The notes under the pieces are model-generated. The model was given only the letters and a program-made list of their open reading frames with translations. It made no database searches and was not told the DNA's origin. The translations under genes were made by a program, and so were the position numbers. From Pseudomonas sp. ERMR1:02 (GTDB lineage Bacteria > Pseudomonadota > Gammaproteobacteria > Pseudomonadales > Pseudomonadaceae), in assembly GCF_002277815.1 (NCBI RefSeq), contig NZ_NKJI01000011.1:1-64000 (forward strand): 64,000 nucleotides of DNA, written 5' to 3'. Positions 8,697-17,742 of this stretch are shown piece after piece (within the stretch, counting starts at the first letter, position 1; each line of letters starts with the position of its first letter).

Positions 8697-9845
8697 TCAC
8701 TCGAAAGTGCCTGGTAGGAGGATGCCGCGGTCGACCTTCTTCACGTCGGTGACACCGCAGAAGGCCATGGTCAGGTCCAGTTCCTTGCGGATGATCTCCA
8801 GGCACTTGCTCACGCCGGCCTCTCCCTGGGCGCCCAGCCCGTAGAGGAAAGCACGGCCCAGATAGACCCCCTTGGCCCCCAGGGCCAGCGCTTTGATCAC
8901 GTCCTGGCCACTGCGAATGCCACCATCCATATGCACTTCAACCTGGTCGCCGACTGCCTGGACGATGCCGGGCAAGGCCGCGATCGACGAGGGCGCGCCA
9001 TCGAGCTGGCGACCGCCGTGGTTGGAAACAATCAGCGCATCGGCACCCCGTTGTACCGCCATGCGGGCATCTTCGGCATCCAGAATGCCCTTGATGATCA
9101 ATTTGCCGCCCCATTGCTCCTTGATCCACTCGATATCGTCCCAGCACAGGGTCGGATCGAACTGCTGCGCCGCCCAATGAGCCAGGCCGATCCGGTCGTT
9201 AACCCCGCTGGCGTGGCCGAGGATATTACCCAGGTTACGCCGTGAGGTGCCGAGCATGCCGCGGCACCAGCGTGGCTTGGTCATCATGTCGAGGATATTG
9301 GGCAGGGTCATCCGGGGCGGTGTCGACAGGCCGTTGCGGATGTCCTTGTGCCGCTGCCCCGGCACCTGCAAGTCGAGGGTCAGCACCAGGGCCGAGCACT
9401 TGGCGGCACGGGCGCGCTCGATCAGTTGGGAGATGAAGCCACGGTCGCGCATTACATAAAGCTGGAACCAGAACGGCGCAGAGGTATGGGAGGCAATGTC
9501 TTCGATCGAGCAGATGCTCATGGTCGACAGGGTAAAGGGCACGCCGAATTTTTCTGCGGCCCTGGCTGCCAGGATTTCGCCATCGGCGTGTTGCATACCG
9601 GTCAGGCCAGTGGGAGCCAGAGCCACCGGCATAGTGACATGCTGGCCGACCATGGTGGACTTGAGCGTGCGGTTTTCCAGGTTGACCGCGACCCGCTGGC
9701 GAAACTTGATTCGTTCGAAGTCGCTGGTATTGGCACGATAGGTTGATTCGGTCCATGACCCGGAGTCGACATAGTCGTAGAACATGCGCGGCACCCGGCG
9801 CTTGGCGAGCAGGCGCAGGTCTTCGATGGAGGTGATGATGGGCAT
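8697..9845 (-). CDS. FMN-dependent alpha-hydroxy-acid dehydrogenase (LldD-like)
   Basis: 382-residue TIM-barrel flavoenzyme that oxidises a 2-hydroxy acid to the keto acid. Family landmarks: YDYVDSG at residue 23, LAPTGLTGMQHADGE, WFQLYV, and the catalytic VSNHGGRQLDG with the base histidine near residue 275, then DGGIRSGQD for FMN phosphate. It is clearly a paralogue of the LldD at 17743. The partner gene upstream is a GlcD-like FAD enzyme, so the substrate may be a hydroxy acid other than lactate. Confidence 0.85.
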   Translation of the reverse strand: MPIITSIEDLRLLAKRRVPRMFYDYVDSGSWTESTYRANTSDFERIKFRQRVAVNLENRTLKSTMVGQHVTMPVALAPTGLTGMQHADGEILAARAAEKFGVPFTLSTMSICSIEDIASHTSAPFWFQLYVMRDRGFISQLIERARAAKCSALVLTLDLQVPGQRHKDIRNGLSTPPRMTLPNILDMMTKPRWCRGMLGTSRRNLGNILGHASGVNDRIGLAHWAAQQFDPTLCWDDIEWIKEQWGGKLIIKGILDAEDARMAVQRGADALIVSNHGGRQLDGAPSSIAALPGIVQAVGDQVEVHMDGGIRSGQDVIKALALGAKGVYLGRAFLYGLGAQGEAGVSKCLEIIRKELDLTMAFCGVTDVKKVDRGILLPGTFE

Positions 9846-9861
9846 CGTTGGTTTCCCCGGG

Positions 9862-9936
9862 TCAGGCAGGCTGGACGTGCAAGCACACGGCGGTGGCGCC
9901 GAGGCTCAATTCGAAAAACTCATCTGCAGCCGTCAT
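9862..9936 (-). CDS. Small open frame of 24 codons, uncertain
   Basis: ATG 9936 overlaps the stop of the GlcD-like gene as ATGA and the frame runs 24 codons (MTAADEFFELSLGATA...). Translational coupling would make it expressed, but it could as well be the relic of a deleted third gene of the operon. No family recognised. Confidence 0.25.
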   Translation of the reverse strand: MTAADEFFELSLGATAVCLHVQPA

Positions 9937-11375
9937 CGTTGTCCGCCGGATCGCTGCAGGTCGAAGATGCGCCCAGGGTTCAATACACCCGTTGGGTCCA
10001 GGGCGTGTTTGAGTGCGCGCATCAGCGCGATTTCTGTCGGGTTGCGGCTGATGCCCAGCCAGGACTTCTTTTCCAGGCCGATACCGTGCTCGGCCGAGAC
10101 GGAGCCGCGCAGTGCCTGCAACGGGCTGTAGACCAGGCTGTCGAGCACTTGGCGATCGTCGCTACTCAGGTCCGGTACGTGCACGGCGACATGTACGTTG
10201 CCGTCGCCCAAATGCCCGAATGCCCAACAGTGGGCCGCAGGCCAACGGGCCAAAATGGCGCCGCGCAGGCGCTCGACGTAATCCCCGGTGTCGGCCAGAG
10301 GCAATGAGATGTCATAGGCGACCAAGGGACCTGCATGGCGCAGTTGCGCCACATCGTCGCGCAGGGCCCAGAGTGCCTGGCGCTCACGTTCGTTGTTGGC
10401 GAGGGTGGCGTCGGCGATCAATCCTTGCTCCATCAACTCACTGAGAATGGATGCAAAGCCTTCATCGTGCTCCGGCACGCGGCTGCTGGCTTCCACCAAC
10501 GCATATAGACCGTGATCATGGGACAAGGGCGGACGGCCCGCCGCCGGCGGTGTAGAAACCGCTCGGTAAAACTCCGGCCACATTACCTCGAACGAAGACA
10601 GCCGGCCGTCAAGTGCCTGGTCCAGGCGTCGCAGCAGTGGACCTGTGCAAGCAAAGTCAGGCAAGCCAAGCAGCGCGGTGCCATAGCCGCATGGGGCTTC
10701 CAGTAGACGCAAGACGACACGTGTCACGACGCCGAGGGTGCCCTCGGAGCCAATGAACAGTTGCTTGATGTCGTAGCCGGTATTGTTCTTGACCAGTGGG
10801 TTCATCGAGTCGATCACAGTACCGTCGGCCAACACCACTTCAAGCCCGAGCACGTTGTCGCGCATCATGCCGTGGCGCAACACGCTGTTGCCGCCAGCAT
10901 TGGTAGCGACCATGCCGCCCAGAGTGGCACTGCCCCGGGCACCCAGGTCCACCGGTACCGACAGGCACGCCGCAGCGGCAGCGGCCTGAGCCACTTCGAG
11001 GACCACCCCGGCTTCGGCTACCAGCGTACGCTGGCTGGTATCGACAGTCTCGATCCTGCGCATGCGTTCCAGCGTCAGGATTACCTCGTCCGGGCCGCTG
11101 TCGGCGCCATGGACCAGGCCGGTCAACCCCCCATGGGGCACCACTGCAACGCCTGCGGCATGGCAAGCCGCGAGCACAGCGCTGACTTCGCCGGTGTCGG
11201 CCGGTCGCACCAGTACCTCGGCACGCTGGGGCTTGCCGCTCAGGCGCATGCTCAGATCGGCGCCATGGACCAGACCTTTGGGGCCGACTATCCGCAGCAG
11301 GGAGGCGATCAGGGATTGCATCGCAGAACAGTCCATCACTACGCCGCTTTCTATTGACTCTTGCGCAACAGGCAT
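9933..11375 (-). CDS. FAD-linked oxidase, GlcD/D-2-hydroxyglutarate dehydrogenase-like
   Basis: 480-residue VAO/PCMH-fold flavoprotein. The N-terminal FAD domain shows VVPHGGLTGLVHGA and the GARGSATLGGMVATNAGG pyrophosphate loop; the C-terminal domain ends in HLGDGNVHVAVH and VSAEHGIGLEKK, the metal/substrate motifs of D-2-hydroxyacid dehydrogenases. Electrons would pass to a quinone or ETF. The start is uncertain: ATG 11336 and 11321 are in frame and give an N-terminus closer to homologues. Together with the FMN enzyme downstream it could handle both enantiomers of one hydroxy acid. Confidence 0.83.
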   Translation of the reverse strand: MPVAQESIESGVVMDCSAMQSLIASLLRIVGPKGLVHGADLSMRLSGKPQRAEVLVRPADTGEVSAVLAACHAAGVAVVPHGGLTGLVHGADSGPDEVILTLERMRRIETVDTSQRTLVAEAGVVLEVAQAAAAAACLSVPVDLGARGSATLGGMVATNAGGNSVLRHGMMRDNVLGLEVVLADGTVIDSMNPLVKNNTGYDIKQLFIGSEGTLGVVTRVVLRLLEAPCGYGTALLGLPDFACTGPLLRRLDQALDGRLSSFEVMWPEFYRAVSTPPAAGRPPLSHDHGLYALVEASSRVPEHDEGFASILSELMEQGLIADATLANNERERQALWALRDDVAQLRHAGPLVAYDISLPLADTGDYVERLRGAILARWPAAHCWAFGHLGDGNVHVAVHVPDLSSDDRQVLDSLVYSPLQALRGSVSAEHGIGLEKKSWLGISRNPTEIALMRALKHALDPTGVLNPGRIFDLQRSGGQR

Positions 11376-11672
11376 CGGTTGGCTCGCTACTCGGAGGGTG
11401 GGAAACCTCGTCGAGTATGAAGAGCCGCACGCGGACTTTGTTCCGGATTCAGCTAATGATGTTTTTTACTTAACTGGCTGAAATATAAGTATTAAAACAA
11501 GTTCGCAACGGGTGGGACGTCAACAATTCTGTAATTGCGGTGGAGGTATTGGCCGGCCCCGGCAAAAACGGTAACCCCGAGACCGGTCAGTGCTGTTACC
11601 AGCCGAGACCGAGGCTGTGTGAAAACGCACTGAATACGTCGAAAGCCGAGTCTGTTAGACCGCACACTTATG

Positions 11673-11948
11673 TTATTTCAGCTCCGTTCTTATTTCGGTT
11701 CCGGGCACGAAAAATTTTTCGGGATCATCGACCTTCTTCAGGTCAATCAAGGCTCGACAAACGCAATGTGAGAATTGCTTGTGCAACGCTTCGGGGTCTT
11801 TCCATGCGATTTGCGATGCCTGCACCTGTTGTCCCCCAGGCGATTTATAGCAGACACAATTGTCCAGTTGGGTGATGCCGTTATCATTTGTGCTCTTACA
11901 AGCAGTGGTAAGCAAAGAGATCGCGATGAGCATTACGAAGCGTTTCAT
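11673..11948 (-). CDS. Small putative lipoprotein
   Basis: 91 residues. Residues 1-17 are a lipoprotein signal with lipobox LTTAC, so C17 should be acylated. The mature part has four more cysteines (CVCY and CVCR), which could form disulfides in the periplasm. TGGGGAGCCAATG-like spacing gives an acceptable RBS. No family recognised; it borders a repeat-rich region and has no operon partner. Confidence 0.6.
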   Translation of the reverse strand: MKRFVMLIAISLLTTACKSTNDNGITQLDNCVCYKSPGGQQVQASQIAWKDPEALHKQFSHCVCRALIDLKKVDDPEKFFVPGTEIRTELK

Positions 11949-12261
11949 TGGCTCCCCTCCGAGGTTGTTGTGAAGGGCTAACTGTAAATAGACCGCAGTG
12001 GGGTGATTAGCGCCTTTGCGGGGTTGGTGGATAGCATTTTCTGATCAGGCAGGATGTTGTAACGGCGTGGTGACCGCTGAAGGCGGTTACACGCCATGGA
12101 CGCAAAGTCCAATCTGCTCAATCAAGCCCGACAATAGAAGGAAGCTTAGCTCTCATTTTCCATCGCTCCATCCATTGGCTGCTTTTGGCCGATTGTTACC
12201 TGATGCCAAAGGCAAAAAAGCCCGCTCAGTGGCGTAATGCTGTTCACTTAGGAAATTTTTT

Positions 12262-12289
12262 GGATTTGGATTTGGATTTGGATTTGGAT
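12262..12289 (+). repeat. Hexanucleotide microsatellite (GGATTT)n
   Basis: About 4.7 uninterrupted copies of GGATTT inside the left arm of the palindrome. Copy number could vary by slippage; it is not within a coding frame. Confidence 0.85.
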
Positions 12290-12694
12290 GGGATTGGGAA
12301 GGTGTACATATCCGTTTCTTAGATAATGGCCACTATTGGTTCCGCTCTTACAGCGGGTCACTTGGAAGAGCCCCAAGTAACCAAGGGCTCTTGCCCCTGT
12401 CGTTCGGTGCCTCGCTGTGGCTCGGCATACCCTCGCTCCGGTCCTGCTCCGTGGGCCCGCCGCGATCGGCCATCCATGGCCGGGCGCGGCTACCTCGGCA
12501 TCCATGCCGAGGTGCCCACTGCGCAGAACCTCCTCTCGGCCTCTCGAGGGGGCAAGAAGATCAAAAGCAGAAGCAAATGCGAGGCGGCCTGACAGCCGAC
12601 CTGATTTCAGACCTCTCTGCGTTCCAATGTGGGAGTGAGCCTGCTCGCGAACACGGCCTGACAGCCAACCTGATTTCCCGGATGTACTCGTTCG

Positions 12695-12798
12695 ACTGTA
12701 GGAGCGATGCTTGCTCGCGAAAAACTTCCAGACAACGCGATCATTCAGACAGCACGCGTTATTGTTCACGTCCATCGCGAGCAAGCTTTGCTCCTACA
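12695..12798. repeat. REP pair (REPIN)
   Basis: TGTAGGAGCGATGCTTGCTC ... GAGCAAGCTTTGCTCCTACA near the centre of the large palindrome; a single degenerate REP-like stretch also lies at 12620-12660. Confidence 0.85.
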
Positions 12799-13126
12799 GA
12801 GGATCCGGGGGCATCTGCCAAAGTCAGGTCGGCTATCAGGCCGCCTCGCTTTGGCTTTTCGCGGTGTACGCCCCCTCGAGAGGCCCACGGAGCAGGACCG
12901 GAGCGATGGCATGTCGAGCACTAGCGAGGCACCGAACGACAGGGGCAAGAGCCCTTGGTTACTTGGGGCTCTTCCAAGTGACTCGCTGTAAGAGCGAAAC
13001 CGCCAGCAGCCGTTACCGAAGCAACGGATATGTACACCAGCCCCAACTCATCCAATTGTGCGCCTAAAGCACCAAACCCAAGTGAACAGCATTACGCTCA
13101 GTGGCGGGCTTCGTATTCGGCTTTTC

Positions 13127-13542
13127 CTACGGCGTGTGGCCAAAGCTCTTGCGGAATTCGTCCTCCAGCTTTCGACAAATTTCTGCGATAACGCTTTTCC
13201 CGACCGCCGGGCCGGAGTAGCTGTTTACTTCCTGGCGGCATAACTCGACGGCATCTTGGGCCTGCATTCTTTCCTTGTCTTGCGGCGTGTCACTGACATA
13301 AAAGCCGAAAGCCAAGTACAAGTGATGGCAATAATGGTTCCGACGAGGACCTTGCTGAAAGGGCCCATTCTCTTTTTAGACGGTAGTGGGCCCCCAGGCG
13401 AAATCCACATTTTCCGCCTGAGGTCGGATAGGCAGTGTTTGCATAAAATGGCTTCAGCCATGATGACTTCCGCGCAATAGGGGCAACTCTTTTTTCCAGT
13501 CTCCACAGATGAAACTCCTTTTTCAAAACCAGATTCTATCAT
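13127..13542 (-). pseudogene. Zinc-ribbon membrane protein, single-base frameshift
   Basis: The N-terminal half reads CPYCAEVIMAEAILCKHC (residues 20-37), a double CxxC zinc ribbon, then a basic stretch and the start of a membrane helix (VLVGTIIAIT). At 13320-13321 an A2 run needs one more A; restoring it continues the helix as LYLAFGFYVSD and leads into a C-terminal domain with QDAVELCRQEV to the stop at 13127, total 138 residues. Function unknown; such proteins are usually one-helix anchors with a cytoplasmic ribbon. The start overlaps the end of a hydrolase relic. Confidence 0.6.
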
Positions 13543-13814
13543 TGGGTCTGAGGGGCGTTCAGGGAGGCGTCAAACATCGTCCGATTTTCCAAGGATGACG
13601 GTGCCGGATCGAAGAACAGGTAAGCGGTCTCATCCAGTGTGGCGATGGACTCGCGCAGCGCGATTTCGGGCACCCGTGGATCGTTTCCAGCGACCCCGCC
13701 GCGCGGCGACGTTCCCGCCAGGATCAGCCGGCGCACCAGCTGCGGATGACGCAAGGCAACTTCCTGCGCGACCATGCCGCCGATGGAGAAACCAAGCACG
13801 TCTACCTGCTTCAA
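13539..13814 (-). pseudogene. Internal fragment of an alpha/beta hydrolase
   Basis: About 91 codons beginning LKQVDVLGFSIGGMVAQEVA: GFSIGG is the nucleophile elbow of alpha/beta hydrolases (serine in G-x-S-x-G). The frame lacks the oxyanion-loop N-terminus and ends before the catalytic Asp/His. It starts from a TTG ten bases after the stop of the methyltransferase gene and in the same frame, consistent with a deletion that removed the 5' part. Not expected to be active. Confidence 0.6.
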
Positions 13815-13826
13815 CCCATTCTGGCT

Positions 13827-14498
13827 TCACCCTCGCGGCTCAGCCACCAACAGCAACGACTGCGGCACCGGACGTTGCGGGTGCTGTGGTTCTTGCAGGT
13901 CGGTCAGCCGCAAACCGGCCATGTCCAGCGCCCTGATCCAGCTGGACAACGTACGCAAGTACCACGGCATGGGTTGCCAATGGCCTTTGAACCCGGTGAA
14001 GGTTTCTTCCCGCCAACCATCCTGATAGTCGCCCGCCGCCGCGCTCCACGGATGCAATGTCTGGATCACCAGCGCGCCGCCAGGGGCGAGCAGGGCGTTC
14101 ATGGCGGCGAGCAGCGGGATGATGTCCTGGTGCAGCAGGGCGAAGTTGGCGCAGATCAGGTCGTAGTCCCGGCCAATGTCCACCGTCGCCTCGACCAATT
14201 GCTCATAGCTCGCCAAATGCACCATTGAGGAACCCGCCGCCCGCGCCGCCTCGACCAGTGTCGCATCGCCATCCACGCCGACCGCGTCGATGCCTCGTTC
14301 AGCCAGTGCACGCAACAGCCAGCCTTCGCCGCAGCCAAGGTCGAGCACACACTCGGGCTGGCGACTTTGCACCGCCAGCAGGATGGCCTGGTCGGTGACC
14401 TGGAGGCGGCTTTCGATGCTGCCGCTGCGGATGGCTTCGATCCAGGATCGGGCGTTGTGGTGCCAGCTTTGCAGGAGGCAGGATTCAGGGTCGGACAT
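13827..14498 (-). CDS. Class I SAM-dependent methyltransferase
   Basis: 223 residues from ATG 14498. Motif I VLDLGCGEGWLLRAL near residue 53 binds SAM, followed by the acidic GVDGD; the later HPWSAA and WYLRTLSSW resemble small-molecule methyltransferases of the UbiG/Methyltransf_12 group. A longer reading from 14588 would be encoded by a REP, so the internal ATG is preferred, although its RBS is weak. Substrate unknown. The hydrolase relic immediately downstream was probably once a separate gene. Confidence 0.75.
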   Translation of the reverse strand: MSDPESCLLQSWHHNARSWIEAIRSGSIESRLQVTDQAILLAVQSRQPECVLDLGCGEGWLLRALAERGIDAVGVDGDATLVEAARAAGSSMVHLASYEQLVEATVDIGRDYDLICANFALLHQDIIPLLAAMNALLAPGGALVIQTLHPWSAAAGDYQDGWREETFTGFKGHWQPMPWYLRTLSSWIRALDMAGLRLTDLQEPQHPQRPVPQSLLLVAEPRG

Positions 14499-14535
14499 AT
14501 CGGTGACCGAAGTTGTTGGTTGGGTAACAGAATAG

Positions 14536-14625
14536 TGTAGGAGCGAGGCTTGCCCGCGAAGAACGATAACGCGGTTCGTTAGATACATCGCGTCGTCCCG
14601 TTCGCCGGCGAGCCTGGCTCCTACA
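14536..14625. repeat. REP pair (REPIN)
   Basis: TGTAGGAGCGAGGCTTGCCC ... inverted GGCGAGCCTGGCTCCTACA, the GCTTGCCCGCGAA variant. Confidence 0.85.
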
Positions 14626-14685
14626 GGTACACATTCCCGCAGCCCGCGGACCGGGGCGCGTATTTACCTCGTCATTACGGCCCCT

Positions 14686-15897
14686 TCAGACGCCTTTGGT
14701 AGAAGGCAGCAAGATCGTCAAGATCCCCAACAACGGCAGATAAGAGCAAAGCGCATACACATACTCAATGCCATGAATATCCGCCAGATGCCCAAGCAGC
14801 GCAGCGCCAATCCCGCCAAAGCCAAACATCAGCCCAAAGAACACGCCCGCGATCATGCCGACATTGCCCGGCACCAGCTCCTGAGCGAAGACCACAATGG
14901 CCGAGAACGCAGAAGCCAGGATGAAGCCGATAACCATACTCAACACGCCAGTCCAGAACAGGTCGACGTAGGGCAACGCCAAGGTAAAGGGCGCAGCGCC
15001 AAGGATGGAAAACCAGATCACCTTCTTGCGCCCGATCCTGTCCCCGATGGGGCCGCCGAAGAACGTACCCGCTGCTACAGAAGCAAGAAACAGGAACAGG
15101 TACAGCTGAGAGCTGGCGACTGACAGGTCGAACTTCTCGATCAGGTAGAAGGTGAAGTAGCTGGTGAAGCTAGACATGTAGAAGTACTTGGAGAACACCA
15201 GCAGCGCCAGCACCACGAGGGCAAAGGTCACGCGTTGCTTGGAAAGACCGTGGGTGGCCTTGCTGCCCTGCTTGAGCTTGAACAGGTTCAGGTGGCTGCG
15301 ATACCAGCGACTCAAGCCATAACATACCAGGATGGCGAACGCCGCAAACAGGCCAAACCAGGCCACATTGCCTTGGCCGTAGGGAATGATGATCGCCGCC
15401 GCCAGCAATGGGCCGAAGGCGCTGCCGGCGTTGCCGCCGACCTGGAACGTCGACTGTGCGAGGCCGAAGCGCCCGCCGGAAGCAAGACGCGCAACCCGCG
15501 AGGTTTCCGGGTGAAAGGTCGATGAACCAATGCCCACCAGTGCCGAAGCCACAAGAATCGCCGGGAAGCTGCCGACAAAGGCCAGCATCAGAATCCCGAT
15601 CAAAGTGCAGACCATTCCGGTCGGCAGCAGCCAGGGCTTGGGATGACGGTCCGTGTGGTAACCGACCCATGGCTGCAGCAGCGAAGCGGTGAGCTGGAAG
15701 GTCAAGGTGATCAGACCCACCTGGGTGAAGGTCAGGCCGTAGTTGGCCTTGAGCATCGGGTAGATCGAAGGCAGCACGGCCTGAATCAGGTCATTGATCA
15801 GGTGCGCCAGCGCGCAGGCACCGATCACGCGCATCACCAAGGGGCTGGTCTGGCTGGCGACAGAAGCGGTCGCTGAAGGGGTTGTCATTGAGGACAT
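14686..15897 (-). CDS. fsr: MFS exporter, fosmidomycin-resistance (Fsr) type
   Basis: 403-residue 12-helix inner-membrane transporter. ALAHLINDLIQAVLPSIYPM in the first helix and GYHTDRHPKP after helix 2 are typical of Fsr proteins, as is LVGIGSSTFHPE. The second half carries the repeat motif GDRIGRKKVI. Fsr confers fosmidomycin efflux in Escherichia coli; the natural substrate is unknown. It is transcribed divergently from an AraC-type regulator only ~115 bp away, which suggests inducible control. The symbol rests on family resemblance. Confidence 0.82.
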   Translation of the reverse strand: MSSMTTPSATASVASQTSPLVMRVIGACALAHLINDLIQAVLPSIYPMLKANYGLTFTQVGLITLTFQLTASLLQPWVGYHTDRHPKPWLLPTGMVCTLIGILMLAFVGSFPAILVASALVGIGSSTFHPETSRVARLASGGRFGLAQSTFQVGGNAGSAFGPLLAAAIIIPYGQGNVAWFGLFAAFAILVCYGLSRWYRSHLNLFKLKQGSKATHGLSKQRVTFALVVLALLVFSKYFYMSSFTSYFTFYLIEKFDLSVASSQLYLFLFLASVAAGTFFGGPIGDRIGRKKVIWFSILGAAPFTLALPYVDLFWTGVLSMVIGFILASAFSAIVVFAQELVPGNVGMIAGVFFGLMFGFGGIGAALLGHLADIHGIEYVYALCSYLPLLGILTILLPSTKGV

Positions 15898-16012
15898 CGC
15901 AGATCATCCAGGCTGGAAAAAAGGAGCATTGCGTAAACTTGGCGCTATGCTAGATTTCGCAAAATTGCCTGTCTCGCGCAATTCGGGCGAGTACTGTCGT
16001 AAAAAGGGAATC

Positions 16013-16786
16013 ATGAACAGATCGCTGGAAGATTTTTTGCTCGCGATGGACGAAGTGGAGTGGGCGGTGTGCACCAGCGCTACCGACTACCCGGAAAACT
16101 GGTTCATCGAACCTCACAGCCACGCCAAACATCAGCTGATCTATGCGATTGAGGGCGTGATGGTCGTCCACTCGGGGCTGAGCCAATGGACGGTTCCGCC
16201 GAGTCGCGGAATATGGATGCCCAGCGGGCACGAGCACTCGATTCGCTGCGTTGGCGCGTTGAAGATGCGCAGCGTCTTCGTGCGGCCAGACCAGTTTCCA
16301 GAGCTGCCAGACCAAACCAGAGCCGTGAGCATTTCTGCGCTGCTGAGCGAGCTGATCAAGACCTCCGTGGCAATCGCGACACCTGTTGATGTGGATTCAC
16401 GCGAAGCCAGAATCATGCGGTTGATCGTCGACGAACTCATCCTCCTGCCGACCTTGCCTCTGCACCTGCCACAACCGGCCGATCAGCGTATCGAGGCGAT
16501 CTGTTCAGCCCTGCAACACGACCCGAGTGATGGATCAACGCTGTCGGACTGGAGCAGCCGTTTGAACCTGGATGCGAAGACCATTCAGCGCCTGTTCCAC
16601 AAGGAAACCGGCATGACCTTCGGCCAGTGGCGCCAACAAGCCCGGTTGCTGTTGGCCCTGGAGCGCATTGCCGTCGGCGAGAAAATCATCGACGTTGCCG
16701 GAGCGCTGGGTTACGACAGCCCCAGCGCGTTCACCACCATGTTCAAAAAGCAGTTTGGAACCACGCCCAGTCATTTTTTCAGGTGA
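16013..16786 (+). CDS. AraC-family transcriptional regulator with N-terminal cupin
   Basis: 257 residues. The N-terminal sensing domain is a small cupin (EPHSHAKHQLIY near residue 30 and PPSRGIWMPSGHEHSI). The C-terminal double helix-turn-helix starts near residue 155, with RLFHKETGMTFGQWRQQARL and the terminal GYDSPSAFTTMFKKQFG. ATG 16013 is selected because AAAAAGGGAAT precedes it and homologous cupin domains begin there; an upstream in-frame ATG lies inside the divergent gene. Likely controls the Fsr-like exporter. Confidence 0.85.
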   Translation: MNRSLEDFLLAMDEVEWAVCTSATDYPENWFIEPHSHAKHQLIYAIEGVMVVHSGLSQWTVPPSRGIWMPSGHEHSIRCVGALKMRSVFVRPDQFPELPDQTRAVSISALLSELIKTSVAIATPVDVDSREARIMRLIVDELILLPTLPLHLPQPADQRIEAICSALQHDPSDGSTLSDWSSRLNLDAKTIQRLFHKETGMTFGQWRQQARLLLALERIAVGEKIIDVAGALGYDSPSAFTTMFKKQFGTTPSHFFR

Positions 16787-16816
16787 CGACACAGAGCCTG
16801 TCGTCGCATTTCCCCC

Positions 16817-16916
16817 TGTAGGAGTTGGCTAGCCAGCGAAGATCTCAAGAGCGACACGGTCAGCCAGTCAACACGCGTCATCGTTAACGACCTTCGCTGG
16901 CAAGCCAGCTCCTACA
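16817..16916. repeat. REP pair (REPIN)
   Basis: TGTAGGAGTTGGCTAGCCAG ... CTGGCAAGCCAGCTCCTACA with spacer CACGCGTCATCGTTAACGAC, the same spacer type as the copy next to the IS110-family element. Confidence 0.85.
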
Positions 16917-16943
16917 AAGGGCACATCTGATGAGCTCTGGCGA

Positions 16944-17705
16944 TCACAGCTCAATCACCAGCGCACTATCAAAATCAGGATTCTCGTTCACTCCGTTTTT
17001 GGCATAACCCCGCGGGTTGCAAATGACGCGGGTACTGCCCACCCGGTAGTCAAAACTGCCATGGGTATGGCCATGCAACCACAGCGCCGGTTGCCAGCGT
17101 TTGATCCGCTCTTCGAGGTCCGAGACAAAACTCGAGTTGATCGGCGAGTCGGCGAAATTCGGACTGATGCTTGAGCGAGTCGGTGCGAAATGGGAAACCA
17201 CCACCGTAGGCGTCGTCCCGTCCCGGTTGAAGCAGTCGTCGAGCCAGGCGACGGTCTGCAGGAAAATCAGCTGGGAAACCGCCGGGGTGAACAGGTCCGG
17301 AAAGTCCGGCGAAATTCTGATGTGGCTGAAGTCGCGGATGAGCTGCGTCGCCAGATCAACACCTTGGGCCCGATCCTGCGCATCATCGAACAGACGATAG
17401 TCCGACCACAGGGTGCAGCCCAAAAAACGCACGCCGTCATGAACATATTCCGAGCGTTCCAGGACGTGGATCCCCGTGCCTGGCGACAAGCTGTTCAGCT
17501 GTTCATAGGTTGAAACCAGGTCACTGCCATAGAACTCGTGATTGCCCGCCACGTACACGATTGGAGCGGTGCAGGCTTTGGCCCACTCAATGGCTCGGGC
17601 CGGCCGGGCAATGTCTCCGGCAAGCACGACGATGTCGGCATCCACCTCGGGAAACGGTATTGCGTTGACGGACAAGTGGATGTCGGACAGCAAGGCGATG
17701 CGCAT
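16944..17705 (-). CDS. Calcineurin-like metallophosphoesterase
   Basis: 253 residues with the complete metallophosphoesterase motif series: SDIHLS (residue 7), VVLAGDIA, AGNHEFYG, VSHFAPT and HGHTHGSFDY, which ligate a dinuclear metal centre. Cytosolic, no signal peptide. The substrate (phosphodiester, phosphoprotein or nucleotide) cannot be told. It follows LldD by 37 bp in the same direction and may be co-transcribed. Confidence 0.82.
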   Translation of the reverse strand: MRIALLSDIHLSVNAIPFPEVDADIVVLAGDIARPARAIEWAKACTAPIVYVAGNHEFYGSDLVSTYEQLNSLSPGTGIHVLERSEYVHDGVRFLGCTLWSDYRLFDDAQDRAQGVDLATQLIRDFSHIRISPDFPDLFTPAVSQLIFLQTVAWLDDCFNRDGTTPTVVVSHFAPTRSSISPNFADSPINSSFVSDLEERIKRWQPALWLHGHTHGSFDYRVGSTRVICNPRGYAKNGVNENPDFDSALVIEL

Positions 17706-17742
17706 GGATCAGTTCCTGTCTGTGTTGAGGATGTCGGCCTGT

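Larger units (their letters stand above)
12230..13105. repeat. Large imperfect palindrome built from two inverted copies of a dispersed repeat
   Basis: Left arm about 12230-12465 and right arm about 12880-13105 are inverted copies. Shared blocks include GCGTAATGCTGTTCACTT at both outer ends, GGTGTACATATCCGTT, TCGCTCTTACAGCG and CACTTGGAAGAGCCCCAAGT. The arms differ by scattered substitutions and a short tandem repeat in the left arm. A REP pair sits near the centre. No gene is supported inside; the open frames here change with each arm and look non-coding. Confidence 0.8.

Noticed and set aside
12262..12289. (GGATTT)n tract considered as a phase-variation switch
   Set aside because: Not inside or immediately before any gene that could be switched.
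13539..13545. ATGA overlap between hydrolase relic and zinc-ribbon gene read as operon coupling
   Set aside because: The hydrolase fragment is truncated and degenerate, so the overlap is likely accidental.
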